Positions 26,298 through 36,242 are shown, counted from the stretch's first letter. The stretch is 64,000 bases of DNA from Woeseiaceae bacterium (GCA_028227395.1 JAOIZZ010000006.1:34488-98487), one strand, 5' to 3'. The notes: a model not told the origin generated them from the sequence alone. A program made the numbers and translations.

Positions 26298-26819
26298 TTA
26301 TTTCTTACATAATAGAATTAATCTATTAAGTTCAGTAGGAAAATCTTTAAGATTGTATTCACTAAAAATAGATGGTTCAGAATAGGGTTCAATTTCTATT
26401 TTTAGTAAAGTTGCAGCCAATAGCTTATCTATTACTTCTTTACTTCGTTGGGCGTTATCTATTGTGGTAATTTGACTTCCTTTACTCACCTTGACTGACA
26501 TCCATTCTGCTTTATTATTGTCTATCGCCATGCCAATTTCAGTTTTTCTGAATGAGGAAACGAATCGTTTCCAATTGACTGATAAAAAAATAACGGGACT
26601 ATTATTTTCACAATAGAATTCTATTAGAGGGTATACAGTCTCTGAATCTGCTTCATTCCAAACAGAAGTATTTGATGATGAGCTCAACGTGGCGATTTTA
26701 TCGCTGTATGCCATGCTTTTTGTCTCAGTAGTTAACCAGGATTGATTTGATTCTTGAGCTATTACTGTGAAGGGAAATAGCAGTCCTATAAATAGAAATT
26801 TTTTAGCTATTGCGATCAT
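26298..26819 (-). CDS. Small secreted protein of unknown function, VasI-like
   Basis: A 173-residue protein with a signal peptide (AKKFLFIGLLFPFTVIAQES). The start at 26819 is chosen because TTGGAG lies just upstream; the longer frame to 26852 has no such site. The body (KIATLSSSS, then YPLIEFYCENNSPVIFLSVNW) faintly resembles VasI-type proteins and related periplasmic domains that compare a treated sample of residues ending in a Cys-containing strand. No type VI secretion gene is present, so that name should not be taken as function. Confidence 0.55.
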   Translation of the reverse strand: MIAIAKKFLFIGLLFPFTVIAQESNQSWLTTETKSMAYSDKIATLSSSSNTSVWNEADSETVYPLIEFYCENNSPVIFLSVNWKRFVSSFRKTEIGMAIDNNKAEWMSVKVSKGSQITTIDNAQRSKEVIDKLLAATLLKIEIEPYSEPSIFSEYNLKDFPTELNRLILLCKK

Positions 26820-26932
26820 TTTAACTCCAATATTATTGATAGAAAGTTTCAATCTAAATTATTTATTATTAGTATATTTAAAATAAATTTTTGTTATTGT
26901 TATACAGATTATTAAATTTAAGGTATTTTTCT

Positions 26933-28405
26933 ATGATTTCTCTATTTAGGTCCATCAGGAATTATTGTGAATTCTCGTCCTTATTTTTGATTTGTGTACT
27001 CAGTTTTATATTATGTGCAGACGCAGATGCGAAATCAAAAAAAGATTCAACAGGGAATGTATTGATCCATGGAGGCTGGTTGATTGATGCTGTAAGTGAA
27101 GAGCGGCGGAAAAATACTGGAATCATAATTGGGGATGGCAAGATTATTGCGGTTGACTCTAATGAAAGTAATCCTTTTGTCAAAATATCTCGCACCATTG
27201 AGTTATCTGACACTGACACAGTTTTACCAGGCATGATTGATATGCATGCCCATTATAATTTTAATCTTGTGGATGTCGGGCGAGTTGAAGAGGTTATATA
27301 CAACGGAATCATTTTTTTAGCCAATGGCGTAACATCAACCTGGTCTGCGGGTGAATACTATCCTGAGCGGGTCATTCAGCAGCGTGATTTAATAGAATCG
27401 GGAGAAATGATAGGTCCTAGGTTATTTCCCTCTGGACCTTATTTTGGAGCATTTAGATGCGAATATGCTGTAAAAGTAGCTGAAGATGATTGTGCCGCTT
27501 GGCCGAATGATATTACAGAGCAGGAAATTAGAAATGAAGTTAATAAATGGGCTCAACAGGGTGTAATTAGTATCAAGATCAAACAAGCCTCGCCAGGTGA
27601 GGCAAAAATTTTAATTGAACAAGCACATAAAAATGGAATGACAACCACAGCGCATCTGGCAAATTATCTTGGCGAATATGATGTTAATCTCAGAGATGCT
27701 ATTTTAATGGGCTTAGATCGGGTTGAGCATCGAATTACTCTGGGGGTTGGAGGCGAAAGAAGTGCCGATATGGATCAAATGATTGACTTAATGCTAAGTA
27801 ATCAAGTTTATTATGATCCTAATATCCAGATGTATGGAGGTATTGATTTAAGAAGAGAGTTAGGTGCAGATATGATTTGGACTGACGAATCACAATACTT
27901 TACGCCCTATGCTCAAAATTTATTGAAAGTACGCGGTGATCCACCTCCAGAATCAGAGCCTCCAGCATTTAAACAGCGTTTGGTCGAACTAAAGGCATTT
28001 TATCGAAAAGGTGGAGAAGATCTTATTCTGGTGGGTACTGATGAGCCAGTATATACCTCTTTATTACCCGGTTTTGCATACCATCGAGAACTATACGCGA
28101 TGGTTTATGCTGGAATACCGAATATGTCGGTTATAAGGGCTGCCACAATAAATGGTGCAAAAGCATTGGGTGTGGAAGATGAGTTGGGTTCGATAGAGGT
28201 GGGTAAAATTGCAGATATCATCATAATAAATGGTGATCCAATTGAAGATATTAAAAATACACGAAATGTAAAGATGATCATTAAAGAGGGTGAATTTTAT
28301 GATCCGATGATGTTGTTAAATTCAGTAAAAGGAAGTATTGGACCAAAGGATTCAGAAGATCACGCAGGATGGGAATTGAAGATCAGACCTCTGAGGGCAG
28401 AGTAA
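26933..28405 (+). CDS. Secreted amidohydrolase, imidazolonepropionase-like group
   Basis: A 490-residue metal-dependent hydrolase with a signal peptide ending near ADADA. Metal ligands are visible as DMHAHYN (HxH), TTAHLAN, VEHRI and GTDEP. The N-terminal beta-sandwich includes LIHGGWLIDAVSEE, and the C-terminus closes it with GSIEVGKIADIIIING. The ATG at 26933 follows AAGG and gives a compact signal peptide; the frame extends to a TTG at 26891 without benefit. It starts a run of exported enzymes. A cyclic amide or dipeptide-like substrate in the periplasm is likely, but not defined. Confidence 0.85.
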   Translation: MISLFRSIRNYCEFSSLFLICVLSFILCADADAKSKKDSTGNVLIHGGWLIDAVSEERRKNTGIIIGDGKIIAVDSNESNPFVKISRTIELSDTDTVLPGMIDMHAHYNFNLVDVGRVEEVIYNGIIFLANGVTSTWSAGEYYPERVIQQRDLIESGEMIGPRLFPSGPYFGAFRCEYAVKVAEDDCAAWPNDITEQEIRNEVNKWAQQGVISIKIKQASPGEAKILIEQAHKNGMTTTAHLANYLGEYDVNLRDAILMGLDRVEHRITLGVGGERSADMDQMIDLMLSNQVYYDPNIQMYGGIDLRRELGADMIWTDESQYFTPYAQNLLKVRGDPPPESEPPAFKQRLVELKAFYRKGGEDLILVGTDEPVYTSLLPGFAYHRELYAMVYAGIPNMSVIRAATINGAKALGVEDELGSIEVGKIADIIIINGDPIEDIKNTRNVKMIIKEGEFYDPMMLLNSVKGSIGPKDSEDHAGWELKIRPLRAE

Positions 28406-28432
28406 ATCATAAGAGATAGTTAAGATCATTAT

Positions 28433-30619
28433 ATGATGCAGAAATATTCGCAAAAAAGTTATATAAACAGTTTGTTGATACTCCTGTTATTCCTGTCATC
28501 TGAACTTACTGCAGGGGGCGAACAAGTCTTTGGAGCTCAATGTGCTCGTTGCCATACATCAAAAAATATGACGGATATTATTCGTGATAAATGGCTCAAT
28601 CGAAGTATCAGTGAATTTTTCTTAGTTAATAAAAATACCATGCCAGGAGAGTCGCCTGGATCATTGACTGATCGAGAATATGTTGATGTCGTAAAATTTA
28701 TGCTTAATCAAGCAAAGATAGAATTCAAAGATGAATTCTTTTTAACCTCTGATCAAAAAATCAATCTCAAAGAGACGCAGGAGGTATTATTAGATGTTGA
28801 GTGGCAGAATTTTGGTGGTAATTTAAGTGCCCAGCGATACGCCCCATTAAACGATATTAATTCAGAAAATGTGGCAAAACTAGCTATCGCTTGGCGCTGG
28901 AAAGCAGAAAATTTTGGTCCAACAGCAGAAATTAGAAATGTTTCAATGCCAATCATGAGAAATGGCAAAGTTTTTATTGGAGCAGGAGCAACAAGAAATA
29001 TTGTAGCCATTGATGCAGAGACGGGGCAGACATTGTGGATGTGGCGACCCAATGAAGGCGAGCGTTTCGAGTCAGCTGCCAGGAAAGATTCTGGTAAAGG
29101 TGTTTCTTATTATGAGCATGAGAATGGCAGTAACTCAGTAATCGTAGTTACACCCGGGTATTACCTTGTAAGTTTAGATGCTGAAACTGGGGTTCCTAAT
29201 AAAAGATTTGGTGAAAATGGTTGGTTAGATCTTACTAAAGGCCTTAGAAGGGCATCAAATAGGGAACTTGATATAGGTTTAACTTCACCTGCTCTAGTCG
29301 TGGGAGATGTGATAATTGTTGGCTCGGCGCATGATGTAAGTTTTAGACCTCCATCGAAAGCAAATGTAAAAGGTGATGTAAGGGGTTTTGATGCGAGAAC
29401 TGGTGAACTGCTATGGACGTTTCACACTATTCCTGAGCCAGATGAAGATGGGTATGATACGTGGTTCAATGATTCAGCTTTATATACTGGTAATGCTGGT
29501 GTATGGGCCCCAATGTCTGCAGATCTGGAAGCGGGATTAGTATTTTTGCCGGTTGAATCTGCCACTGGCGACCAATATGGTGGCGACCGCCATGGAGATA
29601 ATTTGTGTGCAAATTGCTTAATTGCCTTGGACGTGAAAACAGGTAAGATGCAATGGTTTTACCAATTAATTCATCATGATATATGGGACTGGGATAATCC
29701 TACGGCACCAATAGTTGCAGATTTAGCTGACGGAAAAAAAATTGTTGCACAGATCACAAAACAAGGTTTTGTTTATGTATTTAATCGTCTAAATGGAGAG
29801 CCAGTTTGGCCCATAAATGAACAACAAGTTCCTCAAACTGATGTGCCAGGAGAGTGGACATCTTTAACTCAACCTATACCTTCTTTGCCCTTACCATTCG
29901 AGAGGCAGGGTGTGACCTTATCCGATTTAATTGATTATACGCCTGAAATTCGAGCTGCTGTGCAAAAATTATTAAATAAGTATCGATTGGGACCCTTATT
30001 TACACCTCCCTCAATTATGGGTGCTTCTGATGGTACTGATGGTACCCTAAGTTTGCCTTTTGCAACCGGAGGAGCGAATTGGGAAGGCAGTGCTTTTGAT
30101 CCTGAGAGTGGTTTATTATTTGTGCCATCGCAAACTCGTGTGGGTTTGATGCAATTAGTTAATGAGCCTGCGATTTCAGATATTAAATATATTTCTGGTA
30201 CTACACCACCACCAAGTGTTTTTGATATTCCAATAGCTAAACCTCCCTGGGGAAGAATTACTGCCATTGATTTAAATACAGGTCAGCATCAATGGGTTAT
30301 GGCAAATGGTGATACACCAAAAATTATCCAAGATAACCCAGCACTAAAAGGCGTTAATTTACCGCGCACTGGAAAACATACACGTTCAGGTATTTTAGTA
30401 ACGAAAACTTTGTTATTTGCAGGTGAGGGATATGGTGGCGATCCAGTATTTCGAGCTCATAATAAATTTACCGGTGAGATTGTTGCCGAAATTAATCTTC
30501 CAGCTTCACAGGCAAGCCCTCCAAGTACATATCGATACAAAGGTAAACAATATATTGTAATGACTGTGTCAAATGGGAGGCTACCAGCTGAATTAATTGC
30601 CTTAACTTTGTCTGATTAG
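28433..30619 (+). CDS. PQQ-dependent dehydrogenase with N-terminal cytochrome c domain
   Basis: A 728-residue periplasmic quinoprotein. A signal peptide (residues 1-28) leads to a small cytochrome c domain with heme motif CARCH near residue 36 and a distal methionine in KNTMPGES. The rest is an eight-bladed PQQ propeller, with VEWQNFGGNLSAQRYAPL at the start and LIHHDIWDWDNP, the quinoprotein glucose dehydrogenase-type motif. CANC near residue 400 is a possible disulfide pair. It oxidises an alcohol or sugar and passes electrons to the respiratory chain. No PQQ synthesis genes are in the window. Confidence 0.86.
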   Translation: MMQKYSQKSYINSLLILLLFLSSELTAGGEQVFGAQCARCHTSKNMTDIIRDKWLNRSISEFFLVNKNTMPGESPGSLTDREYVDVVKFMLNQAKIEFKDEFFLTSDQKINLKETQEVLLDVEWQNFGGNLSAQRYAPLNDINSENVAKLAIAWRWKAENFGPTAEIRNVSMPIMRNGKVFIGAGATRNIVAIDAETGQTLWMWRPNEGERFESAARKDSGKGVSYYEHENGSNSVIVVTPGYYLVSLDAETGVPNKRFGENGWLDLTKGLRRASNRELDIGLTSPALVVGDVIIVGSAHDVSFRPPSKANVKGDVRGFDARTGELLWTFHTIPEPDEDGYDTWFNDSALYTGNAGVWAPMSADLEAGLVFLPVESATGDQYGGDRHGDNLCANCLIALDVKTGKMQWFYQLIHHDIWDWDNPTAPIVADLADGKKIVAQITKQGFVYVFNRLNGEPVWPINEQQVPQTDVPGEWTSLTQPIPSLPLPFERQGVTLSDLIDYTPEIRAAVQKLLNKYRLGPLFTPPSIMGASDGTDGTLSLPFATGGANWEGSAFDPESGLLFVPSQTRVGLMQLVNEPAISDIKYISGTTPPPSVFDIPIAKPPWGRITAIDLNTGQHQWVMANGDTPKIIQDNPALKGVNLPRTGKHTRSGILVTKTLLFAGEGYGGDPVFRAHNKFTGEIVAEINLPASQASPPSTYRYKGKQYIVMTVSNGRLPAELIALTLSD

Positions 30620-30693
30620 ATCAAAAATGGTGATGACGAAATTCATATTAATAAATGGTAGGATGATAGATTAATTTAACCTAAAGGATTAAT

Positions 30694-32031
30694 ATGCGAA
30701 TAACATTTTTTCTGATACTTACTACTTTATTTAATACTTTATTTGCAGATTCACTGATCCTGCCTATGCGAGAGAGGGCAGTGGCAATTGATCAGATTAT
30801 TGATGAAAGAATAGCAACAGTACTACCCGGTCTCATGGAGAGATCTGATATCGATATATGGATTGTTATTTCTCGAGAATATAACGAAGATCCAATAATA
30901 AAAACATTTTTACCATCCACTTGGCAAACTGCTCGTCGCCGAACAATTTTATTAATTTCTAATCCAGGAAAAGATCAGCCACTAGAAACTTTAGCAGTTG
31001 CAAGATATGCGGTTGGTGATACTTTTGAGAAAGCCTGGGATAAGGAGTTGCATGGTGATCAATGGCAGCGTTTAGCTCAACTCATTGAGGAGAGAGATCC
31101 AAAAAGAATTGGAATCAATTATTCTGATACTTTCGCTCTTGCTGATGGTATAACTCGAACTGAATATGAATTATTTATGCAAGCGCTTCCACCAAAATTT
31201 CAGGATAAAGTAGTTTCTGCAGAAAATTTAGCCGTTGGCTGGCTTGAAACTCGTTCTCAAAAAGAAATAACCATATATCAGCAAATTTGTCGAATTGCTC
31301 ATGAAATTTTAGCTTCAGGATTGACCAGTGAAGTTATTCAGCCTGGTATCACAACAACGAATGATGTTGCATGGTGGTATCGAGATCGAATTAGAGAATT
31401 GAAGCTAACCACCTGGTTTCATCCGTCAGTATCCATACAAAGAGAGAGTAGTCCAGCTTTAGATGCCAAAGCATCTATACTAGCGAGACATGATGATAGC
31501 GTTATCATGCCGGGCGATTTATTGCATGTTGATTTTGGGATTACTTACCTCAGATTAAATACAGATACTCAGCAACATGCTTATGTATTAAAACCTAATG
31601 AATCAAAGTTACCAATCGAAATAGAAATGGCCATGAAGAACGGTAATCGTCTTCAGGATATTTTAACAAACGAATTTATTACTGGCAGAACGGGCAATGA
31701 GATCTTGTCTATTGCCTTAAATAAGGCAAAAAAAGAAGGTATAAAACCTTCAATTTATACCCATCCAATCGGATTTCATGGGCATGCTGCTGGACCGACC
31801 ATTGGTATGTGGGATCAACAAGGCGGAGTTCCAGGTGGTGGCGATTATAAATTGTATCCAAATACTGCTTATTCTATAGAGCTTTATGCAGAAACTGATA
31901 TTCCAAGCTGGGGAAAACCAGTAAGAATAAAACTTGAAGAAGATGCCATGTTTGACGGTAAGAGTGTTTATTATATTGATGGCAGACAAAAGGAAATTTT
32001 TCTAATTCCTCGTCAAGTACCAACCCAATAA
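30694..32031 (+). CDS. Secreted M24-family metallopeptidase, Xaa-Pro aminopeptidase-like
   Basis: A 445-residue protein with a short signal peptide (ending LFADS) and a pita-bread fold C-terminal domain. Probable dimetal ligands are D in VDFGITYL, D in LNTDTQQH, H in IGFHGHAAGP, E in YSIELYAE and E in KLEEDAMF. The N-terminal domain resembles the creatinase/prolidase non-catalytic half. The family cleaves Xaa-Pro bonds or C-N bonds such as in creatine. It lies between a PQQ dehydrogenase and an exported aminotransferase, which supports a periplasmic role on peptides or amides. An AAAGGA site precedes the ATG. Confidence 0.83.
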   Translation: MRITFFLILTTLFNTLFADSLILPMRERAVAIDQIIDERIATVLPGLMERSDIDIWIVISREYNEDPIIKTFLPSTWQTARRRTILLISNPGKDQPLETLAVARYAVGDTFEKAWDKELHGDQWQRLAQLIEERDPKRIGINYSDTFALADGITRTEYELFMQALPPKFQDKVVSAENLAVGWLETRSQKEITIYQQICRIAHEILASGLTSEVIQPGITTTNDVAWWYRDRIRELKLTTWFHPSVSIQRESSPALDAKASILARHDDSVIMPGDLLHVDFGITYLRLNTDTQQHAYVLKPNESKLPIEIEMAMKNGNRLQDILTNEFITGRTGNEILSIALNKAKKEGIKPSIYTHPIGFHGHAAGPTIGMWDQQGGVPGGGDYKLYPNTAYSIELYAETDIPSWGKPVRIKLEEDAMFDGKSVYYIDGRQKEIFLIPRQVPTQ

Positions 32032-32078
32032 TAACTTCGAAAATTATATGATAATTTAATGAATTCAAAGGGAATAAA

Positions 32079-33344
32079 ATGAAATCAAAAAAGGAAGTAG
32101 CAAGAACGAAGGATCCAGTTAGTCGCCGATCATTTATCGCAGCAACGGCAGGCATTGGTTCCTTATCTTTATCTTCGAAGTTAAGTCTTGCAGAGATCAT
32201 GACTTCTGGTAAAAATCCTGTAAGTGTCGATCAATTGCATGGTTGGGGTGAAGTCCCTGGAGTTGCTGGTATTGGTTATAACGAGAATCCATTTGGCCCT
32301 TCACCACGAGCATTACGAGCCATAAATGAGGCTGTGATGGATGTGAATCGTTATGATTTTGGCGCTTTTACAAAATTAGAAAAAGCCATTGGTGAGCATC
32401 TTAGTTTGACCAGAGAAAAAGTTGATGTCGTTCCTGGTAGAGAAGCTTTTGCTGCTAGTGGTTATCCAGTTTATGTGGAAGGTGGTTCAGGCTTTATACT
32501 TAATCAAATTGTAAGAAACTATGGTATTAAATGGGACAAATCCAATCCTATTGGCGAAATTATTGAAGTGAATCCAGGTTACGGAGGTGTCAGTCGGGCT
32601 GCTTTGAGTCTTCGTGAGCTTATGGGTGCAGAGGTAACAATTAAAAGAGTTCCTACGACTTCTGAGCTTAAACATGATCTTGATGCAATGCTTAAAGCAA
32701 TTACTAATAAGACAACTTTGATTGTGATTACTAATCCAAATAATCCTACTGGAACAATCTTATCTTACGAAGAAATTAAGCATTTTGTTGATGCAGCGCC
32801 TAAAAATATTATGATATTGATTGATGAGGCTTATATTCATTTTGTGAGAGAGGAAAATTATCGGACGGCGGTAAAGCTTTCTCAGGAATATAAAAATGTA
32901 ATTGTTACACGAACATTTTCAAAGATGTATGGCATGGCTGGATTGAGAGTAGGTTATGCGGTTGGAAATCCATCAATAATGTCGGAATTACGCACACTCG
33001 GAAATAGTCTTGGTGTGGGCAGTATTAATTGCTATGCAGCTATCGCTGCATTAAAAGATGATGTGTTTGTTCGTCAGGTAAAAAGATCGACTAATGCTTC
33101 TAAGGATTATTTTTATCAAGAGCTTGAGAATCTCGGCTTAAGCTATATTCCCAGCCATTCGAGTTTTGTGATGGTAAATGTTAGTCAAAATGGACAAACT
33201 TTAGCTCGAAAGTTATTAGAAAAAAATATCAAGGTAAGGGCATATGGAAGTGACATCATAAAAAATTATGTCCGATTTTCAATTGGTACTCTAGATGAAA
33301 TGCAAGCCATGTTAGGGGTTTTATCTGAAGAAATAAAAGGTTAG
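32079..33344 (+). CDS. Tat-exported PLP aminotransferase, HisC-like
   Basis: A 421-residue fold-type I aminotransferase related to histidinol-phosphate aminotransferase. The PLP lysine is K282 in TFSKMYGMAG, with NPNNPTGT, IDEAYIHF and a terminal VRFSIGT arginine motif. A twin-arginine signal (SRRSFIAATAGIGSLSLSS, about residues 14-33) precedes the catalytic domain, implying folding with PLP in the cytoplasm and export. Histidine biosynthesis would not need this. It may transaminate amino acids released by the neighbouring periplasmic peptidase. Confidence 0.82.
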   Translation: MKSKKEVARTKDPVSRRSFIAATAGIGSLSLSSKLSLAEIMTSGKNPVSVDQLHGWGEVPGVAGIGYNENPFGPSPRALRAINEAVMDVNRYDFGAFTKLEKAIGEHLSLTREKVDVVPGREAFAASGYPVYVEGGSGFILNQIVRNYGIKWDKSNPIGEIIEVNPGYGGVSRAALSLRELMGAEVTIKRVPTTSELKHDLDAMLKAITNKTTLIVITNPNNPTGTILSYEEIKHFVDAAPKNIMILIDEAYIHFVREENYRTAVKLSQEYKNVIVTRTFSKMYGMAGLRVGYAVGNPSIMSELRTLGNSLGVGSINCYAAIAALKDDVFVRQVKRSTNASKDYFYQELENLGLSYIPSHSSFVMVNVSQNGQTLARKLLEKNIKVRAYGSDIIKNYVRFSIGTLDEMQAMLGVLSEEIKG

Positions 33345-33398
33345 TGTTATTGTTAGGAAAATTTAATTTAAACAAAATATGTAATTGAGGTATTAGTT

Positions 33399-34439
33399 AT
33401 GCTTAGAAGCTTAAGTAAGAAAATAATTTTTATAAGTATAATGTCGTTTGGTCTAGTATCAGGCATTAGCGCACAAGACCATCCTTGGCGAGCCGTTGAA
33501 GGCTGGGCAGCAATGGAGGGTGATCGAGAATGGGGTGCAACTAGCGCAGTTTATCCAGGAAAAAATGGAACAATGTGGGTTGGTGAGCGCTGCGGGGAAA
33601 ATAGTTGTGTTGGCTCAAAGGATGACCCGGTCTTGCAGTTCGATCGTGATGGTAATGTAGTTAAAAGTTTTGGTGCTGGTCTTATAGACTGGCCACATGG
33701 TATTCATGTGGATTTTGACAATAATATTTGGATTACGGATGCTGCATGCCCTGGATGTAGTAAAGCCGATCGAAATCAAGGTAATTTAGGTCACCAAATT
33801 ATTAAATTCAATAGTGACGGTGACGTTTTGATGACATTAGGCCAGCCTGGCGTTGCTGGAAATGGTGAATATCAATTCAATATGCCTTCAGATGTATTGG
33901 TCGCTCCAAATGGCGATATATTTGTTGCAGATGGCCATGGTAGTCAGGGTAATAATCGTATTGTTAAATATGACAGTAATGGAAACTTCATTAAAACATG
34001 GGGTGTAACTGGTGCTGAAAAAGGTGAATTTAGAGATCCACACGCATTAGCAATGGATTCCGAAGGTAAGTTATATGTAGGTGATCGAGGTAACAGTCGA
34101 ATTCAGATCTTTGATCAAGAGGGTGAGTGGATTGCAACGTGGACGCAATTTGGTCGACCTAGTGGTTTATTTATAGATAAAAATGACATTTTGTATTCCG
34201 CTGATTCTGAATCTCATGTTCCTTGGTCTGGGAATTGGGGCTGGAAAAGAGGTATCAGGATTGGCAGTACAAATGATGCTTGGGTGGTATTTTTTATTCC
34301 TGACCCTGGTCAACCGGATCTTGATGGCAGTACAACGGCAGCAGAAGGCGTGGCTGTTGATGATGATGGGAATATTTACGGTGCTGAAGTAGGTCCTAAG
34401 CAGCTCGTTAAATACGAGCATATCGGTTGGAGACCATGA
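33399..34439 (+). CDS. Secreted NHL-repeat beta-propeller, amidating lyase-like
   Basis: A 346-residue protein with a signal peptide (ending GISAQD) and repeated NHL-type blades. Examples are WPHGIHVDFDNNIWITDA, MPSDVLVAPNGDIFVADGHG and PHALAMDSEGKLYVGDRGN. This arrangement is shared with peptidyl-alpha-hydroxyglycine amidating lyase and related six-bladed propellers. No monooxygenase (PHM) partner is present. It could be a lyase or a binding protein. It ends the run of exported proteins and is followed by a strong terminator. Confidence 0.78.
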   Translation: MLRSLSKKIIFISIMSFGLVSGISAQDHPWRAVEGWAAMEGDREWGATSAVYPGKNGTMWVGERCGENSCVGSKDDPVLQFDRDGNVVKSFGAGLIDWPHGIHVDFDNNIWITDAACPGCSKADRNQGNLGHQIIKFNSDGDVLMTLGQPGVAGNGEYQFNMPSDVLVAPNGDIFVADGHGSQGNNRIVKYDSNGNFIKTWGVTGAEKGEFRDPHALAMDSEGKLYVGDRGNSRIQIFDQEGEWIATWTQFGRPSGLFIDKNDILYSADSESHVPWSGNWGWKRGIRIGSTNDAWVVFFIPDPGQPDLDGSTTAAEGVAVDDDGNIYGAEVGPKQLVKYEHIGWRP

Positions 34440-34464
34440 GCTAGCTAGATTGGAGCCAATAAAG

Positions 34465-34493
34465 AAAAAACCGGTCACAAGGACCGGTTTTTT
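34465..34493. terminator. Bidirectional rho-independent terminator
   Basis: A perfect stem with GC core ACCGGTC/GACCGGT (34470-34476 and 34482-34488) and a five-base loop is extended by six A-T pairs. It is flanked by an A-run and an eight-T run (34488-34495), so it works on either strand. It serves the NHL gene and the convergent lipoprotein gene. It is the clearest terminator in the window. Confidence 0.9.
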
Positions 34494-34517
34494 TTATCTC
34501 AAATTTTGCGTAATTTA

Positions 34518-36242
34518 TTAAAATCTAGAAGAAGTAATAAATAGATTTGAGCGTGCCCAACTGTCTTCGAAATCTGCATTCACTCTAGGGTCATCGATAT
34601 TTTGGCCTGCTAATGACTCTTTTAGACCAAATAACGACCATCCATTGTTTGGGTGTTTATTTAGCTCATTTCGATAGACTGTCTCTGCCTGAGAATAATC
34701 TCCATTCTCGATTAAAGCAGCTCCAAGCCAATGATGAGCAGAGAAAGGAAGCGGTCCTGGCTCACTAAAACCCAATGTTTTTTCAGCTTCAACAGATGCT
34801 CTGAATGAATTAATCGCCCCACTAAGATCTCCTTCAGCCATTTTGATTTCGCCTTGTAGGATATAAGCCACTATTTCTACTAAAGTGGATTTATAATCAC
34901 CCCTGAAAGTTAAGGATCCTAGATCGCCAGCTGCTGCTTCAAATAAATATCCTTCGATATCCTTAGCACTAGCGATATCACCAGTTTTTAAACTGGCATA
35001 GCCATGTGCAAATTTATACAAAGCTAAGGAGTACTTATCATTAGGTGTATTTTTATTTTGTAGTACTTCATCGAAGCGTCCAAACCTTATTTGTGTCAAT
35101 GTTTCAAAAGGAGCCATATCGGTTACTTTTCGGTAATCTTTACCTGCTTGAATCGCAACAGCTCCTTGACCATCCCAAGATGCCCCATAGAGCAGCATGT
35201 GAAGGTTATGTGAGGTTCCGTAAGAAAAACCTTTGTTTGATTTCGCCATTATATCTGACTGAGATGCTTTGATACTGGTCGTTACGTTTTTACCCCACAT
35301 ACCAGTTCTATTATAGGTGTGAGAAGGCATATGTTGAATATGACTAGCAACAGGAACAGCGTCACTTATTTGATCGGCACAAGCTGTAGCATCACCAGGT
35401 TTAGAAGTTGATTCAGTCGCATGTATATATAAATGACATGCGCCGGGGTGTGCAATATTCTCATCTAAAACACCAGTAAGAACATCGTGAAGATGGATTA
35501 ATTCAGGCGTATATTCTCGATAACCGCGTCTTTCCTCTAACATAAATAATGACTGAGCATACAAAGTAGCAATTTCATGGTTGCCAGGATATTTACTAAA
35601 TAACTCTGCCATATTATCTGAAAATGCCCGATAGGTTGGCTCTCTTTTTTCCTTGTCATTGCCTATTTCTGTGGTCCAGTTTTCTGGGTACCGAGCTAAA
35701 GTAGCCATTATGAGATCTTTTTCCATCTCAGTGGTGTTGCCTTCGATTAATTCAGCTGCTTTGAGAATGGCTTTTCTTCCTCTCATGCCTTTTTCTGTAG
35801 TCATATGACCATTTAGAAAAGAACCCAATGCAAATGCTTCACCCCAATAACACATAGCACAATTTTGGTCGATTCTTCTTGCTTCAGCCATAGATCTTGC
35901 AGACTCATTGACATTATAGGCCCATCTTAATTGTATGCCTTGCTTGAAATACTCTTGTGCTCTTGGTTCTGTGGTAGAGATTTTCCAATCATATACTCCT
36001 AAAGCTCCTGGAATATAATCAATCGGTTTATCATAACTGCTATCCATCGACATAGCGGCATGTTCACCTATTGGTGCGGACAAGGGTGCTGCCCCAGGTT
36101 TGTCATTATCTTTATTTCTATTAGGTAGTATCTTTGAGGCCCCAGAAATAACTGAATCACCAAAAACCTGAAGTTTCTCTTGCGTACCCGCACAAGCGGA
36201 TAATATAAAAATCATCAGTGTGAAAGAGAATATATTTTTCAT
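34518..36242 (-). CDS. Lipoprotein with TPR-like repeats and His motifs, family A copy 1
   Basis: A 574-residue lipoprotein (lipobox LSAC, Cys near residue 17). The body is helical and TPR-like. It shares distinctive blocks with the lipoprotein at 59646-61307: CAMCYWGEAFALG (CxxC), HLYIHATESTSKP, HIQHMPSHTY, SHNLHMLL and the C-terminus ITSSRF. Dense conserved histidines suggest a metal site within the helical scaffold, which is inference. No characterised function is known to me. It is convergent with the NHL gene across the terminator and divergent from the racemase. Confidence 0.78.
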   Translation of the reverse strand: MKNIFSFTLMIFILSACAGTQEKLQVFGDSVISGASKILPNRNKDNDKPGAAPLSAPIGEHAAMSMDSSYDKPIDYIPGALGVYDWKISTTEPRAQEYFKQGIQLRWAYNVNESARSMAEARRIDQNCAMCYWGEAFALGSFLNGHMTTEKGMRGRKAILKAAELIEGNTTEMEKDLIMATLARYPENWTTEIGNDKEKREPTYRAFSDNMAELFSKYPGNHEIATLYAQSLFMLEERRGYREYTPELIHLHDVLTGVLDENIAHPGACHLYIHATESTSKPGDATACADQISDAVPVASHIQHMPSHTYNRTGMWGKNVTTSIKASQSDIMAKSNKGFSYGTSHNLHMLLYGASWDGQGAVAIQAGKDYRKVTDMAPFETLTQIRFGRFDEVLQNKNTPNDKYSLALYKFAHGYASLKTGDIASAKDIEGYLFEAAAGDLGSLTFRGDYKSTLVEIVAYILQGEIKMAEGDLSGAINSFRASVEAEKTLGFSEPGPLPFSAHHWLGAALIENGDYSQAETVYRNELNKHPNNGWSLFGLKESLAGQNIDDPRVNADFEDSWARSNLFITSSRF

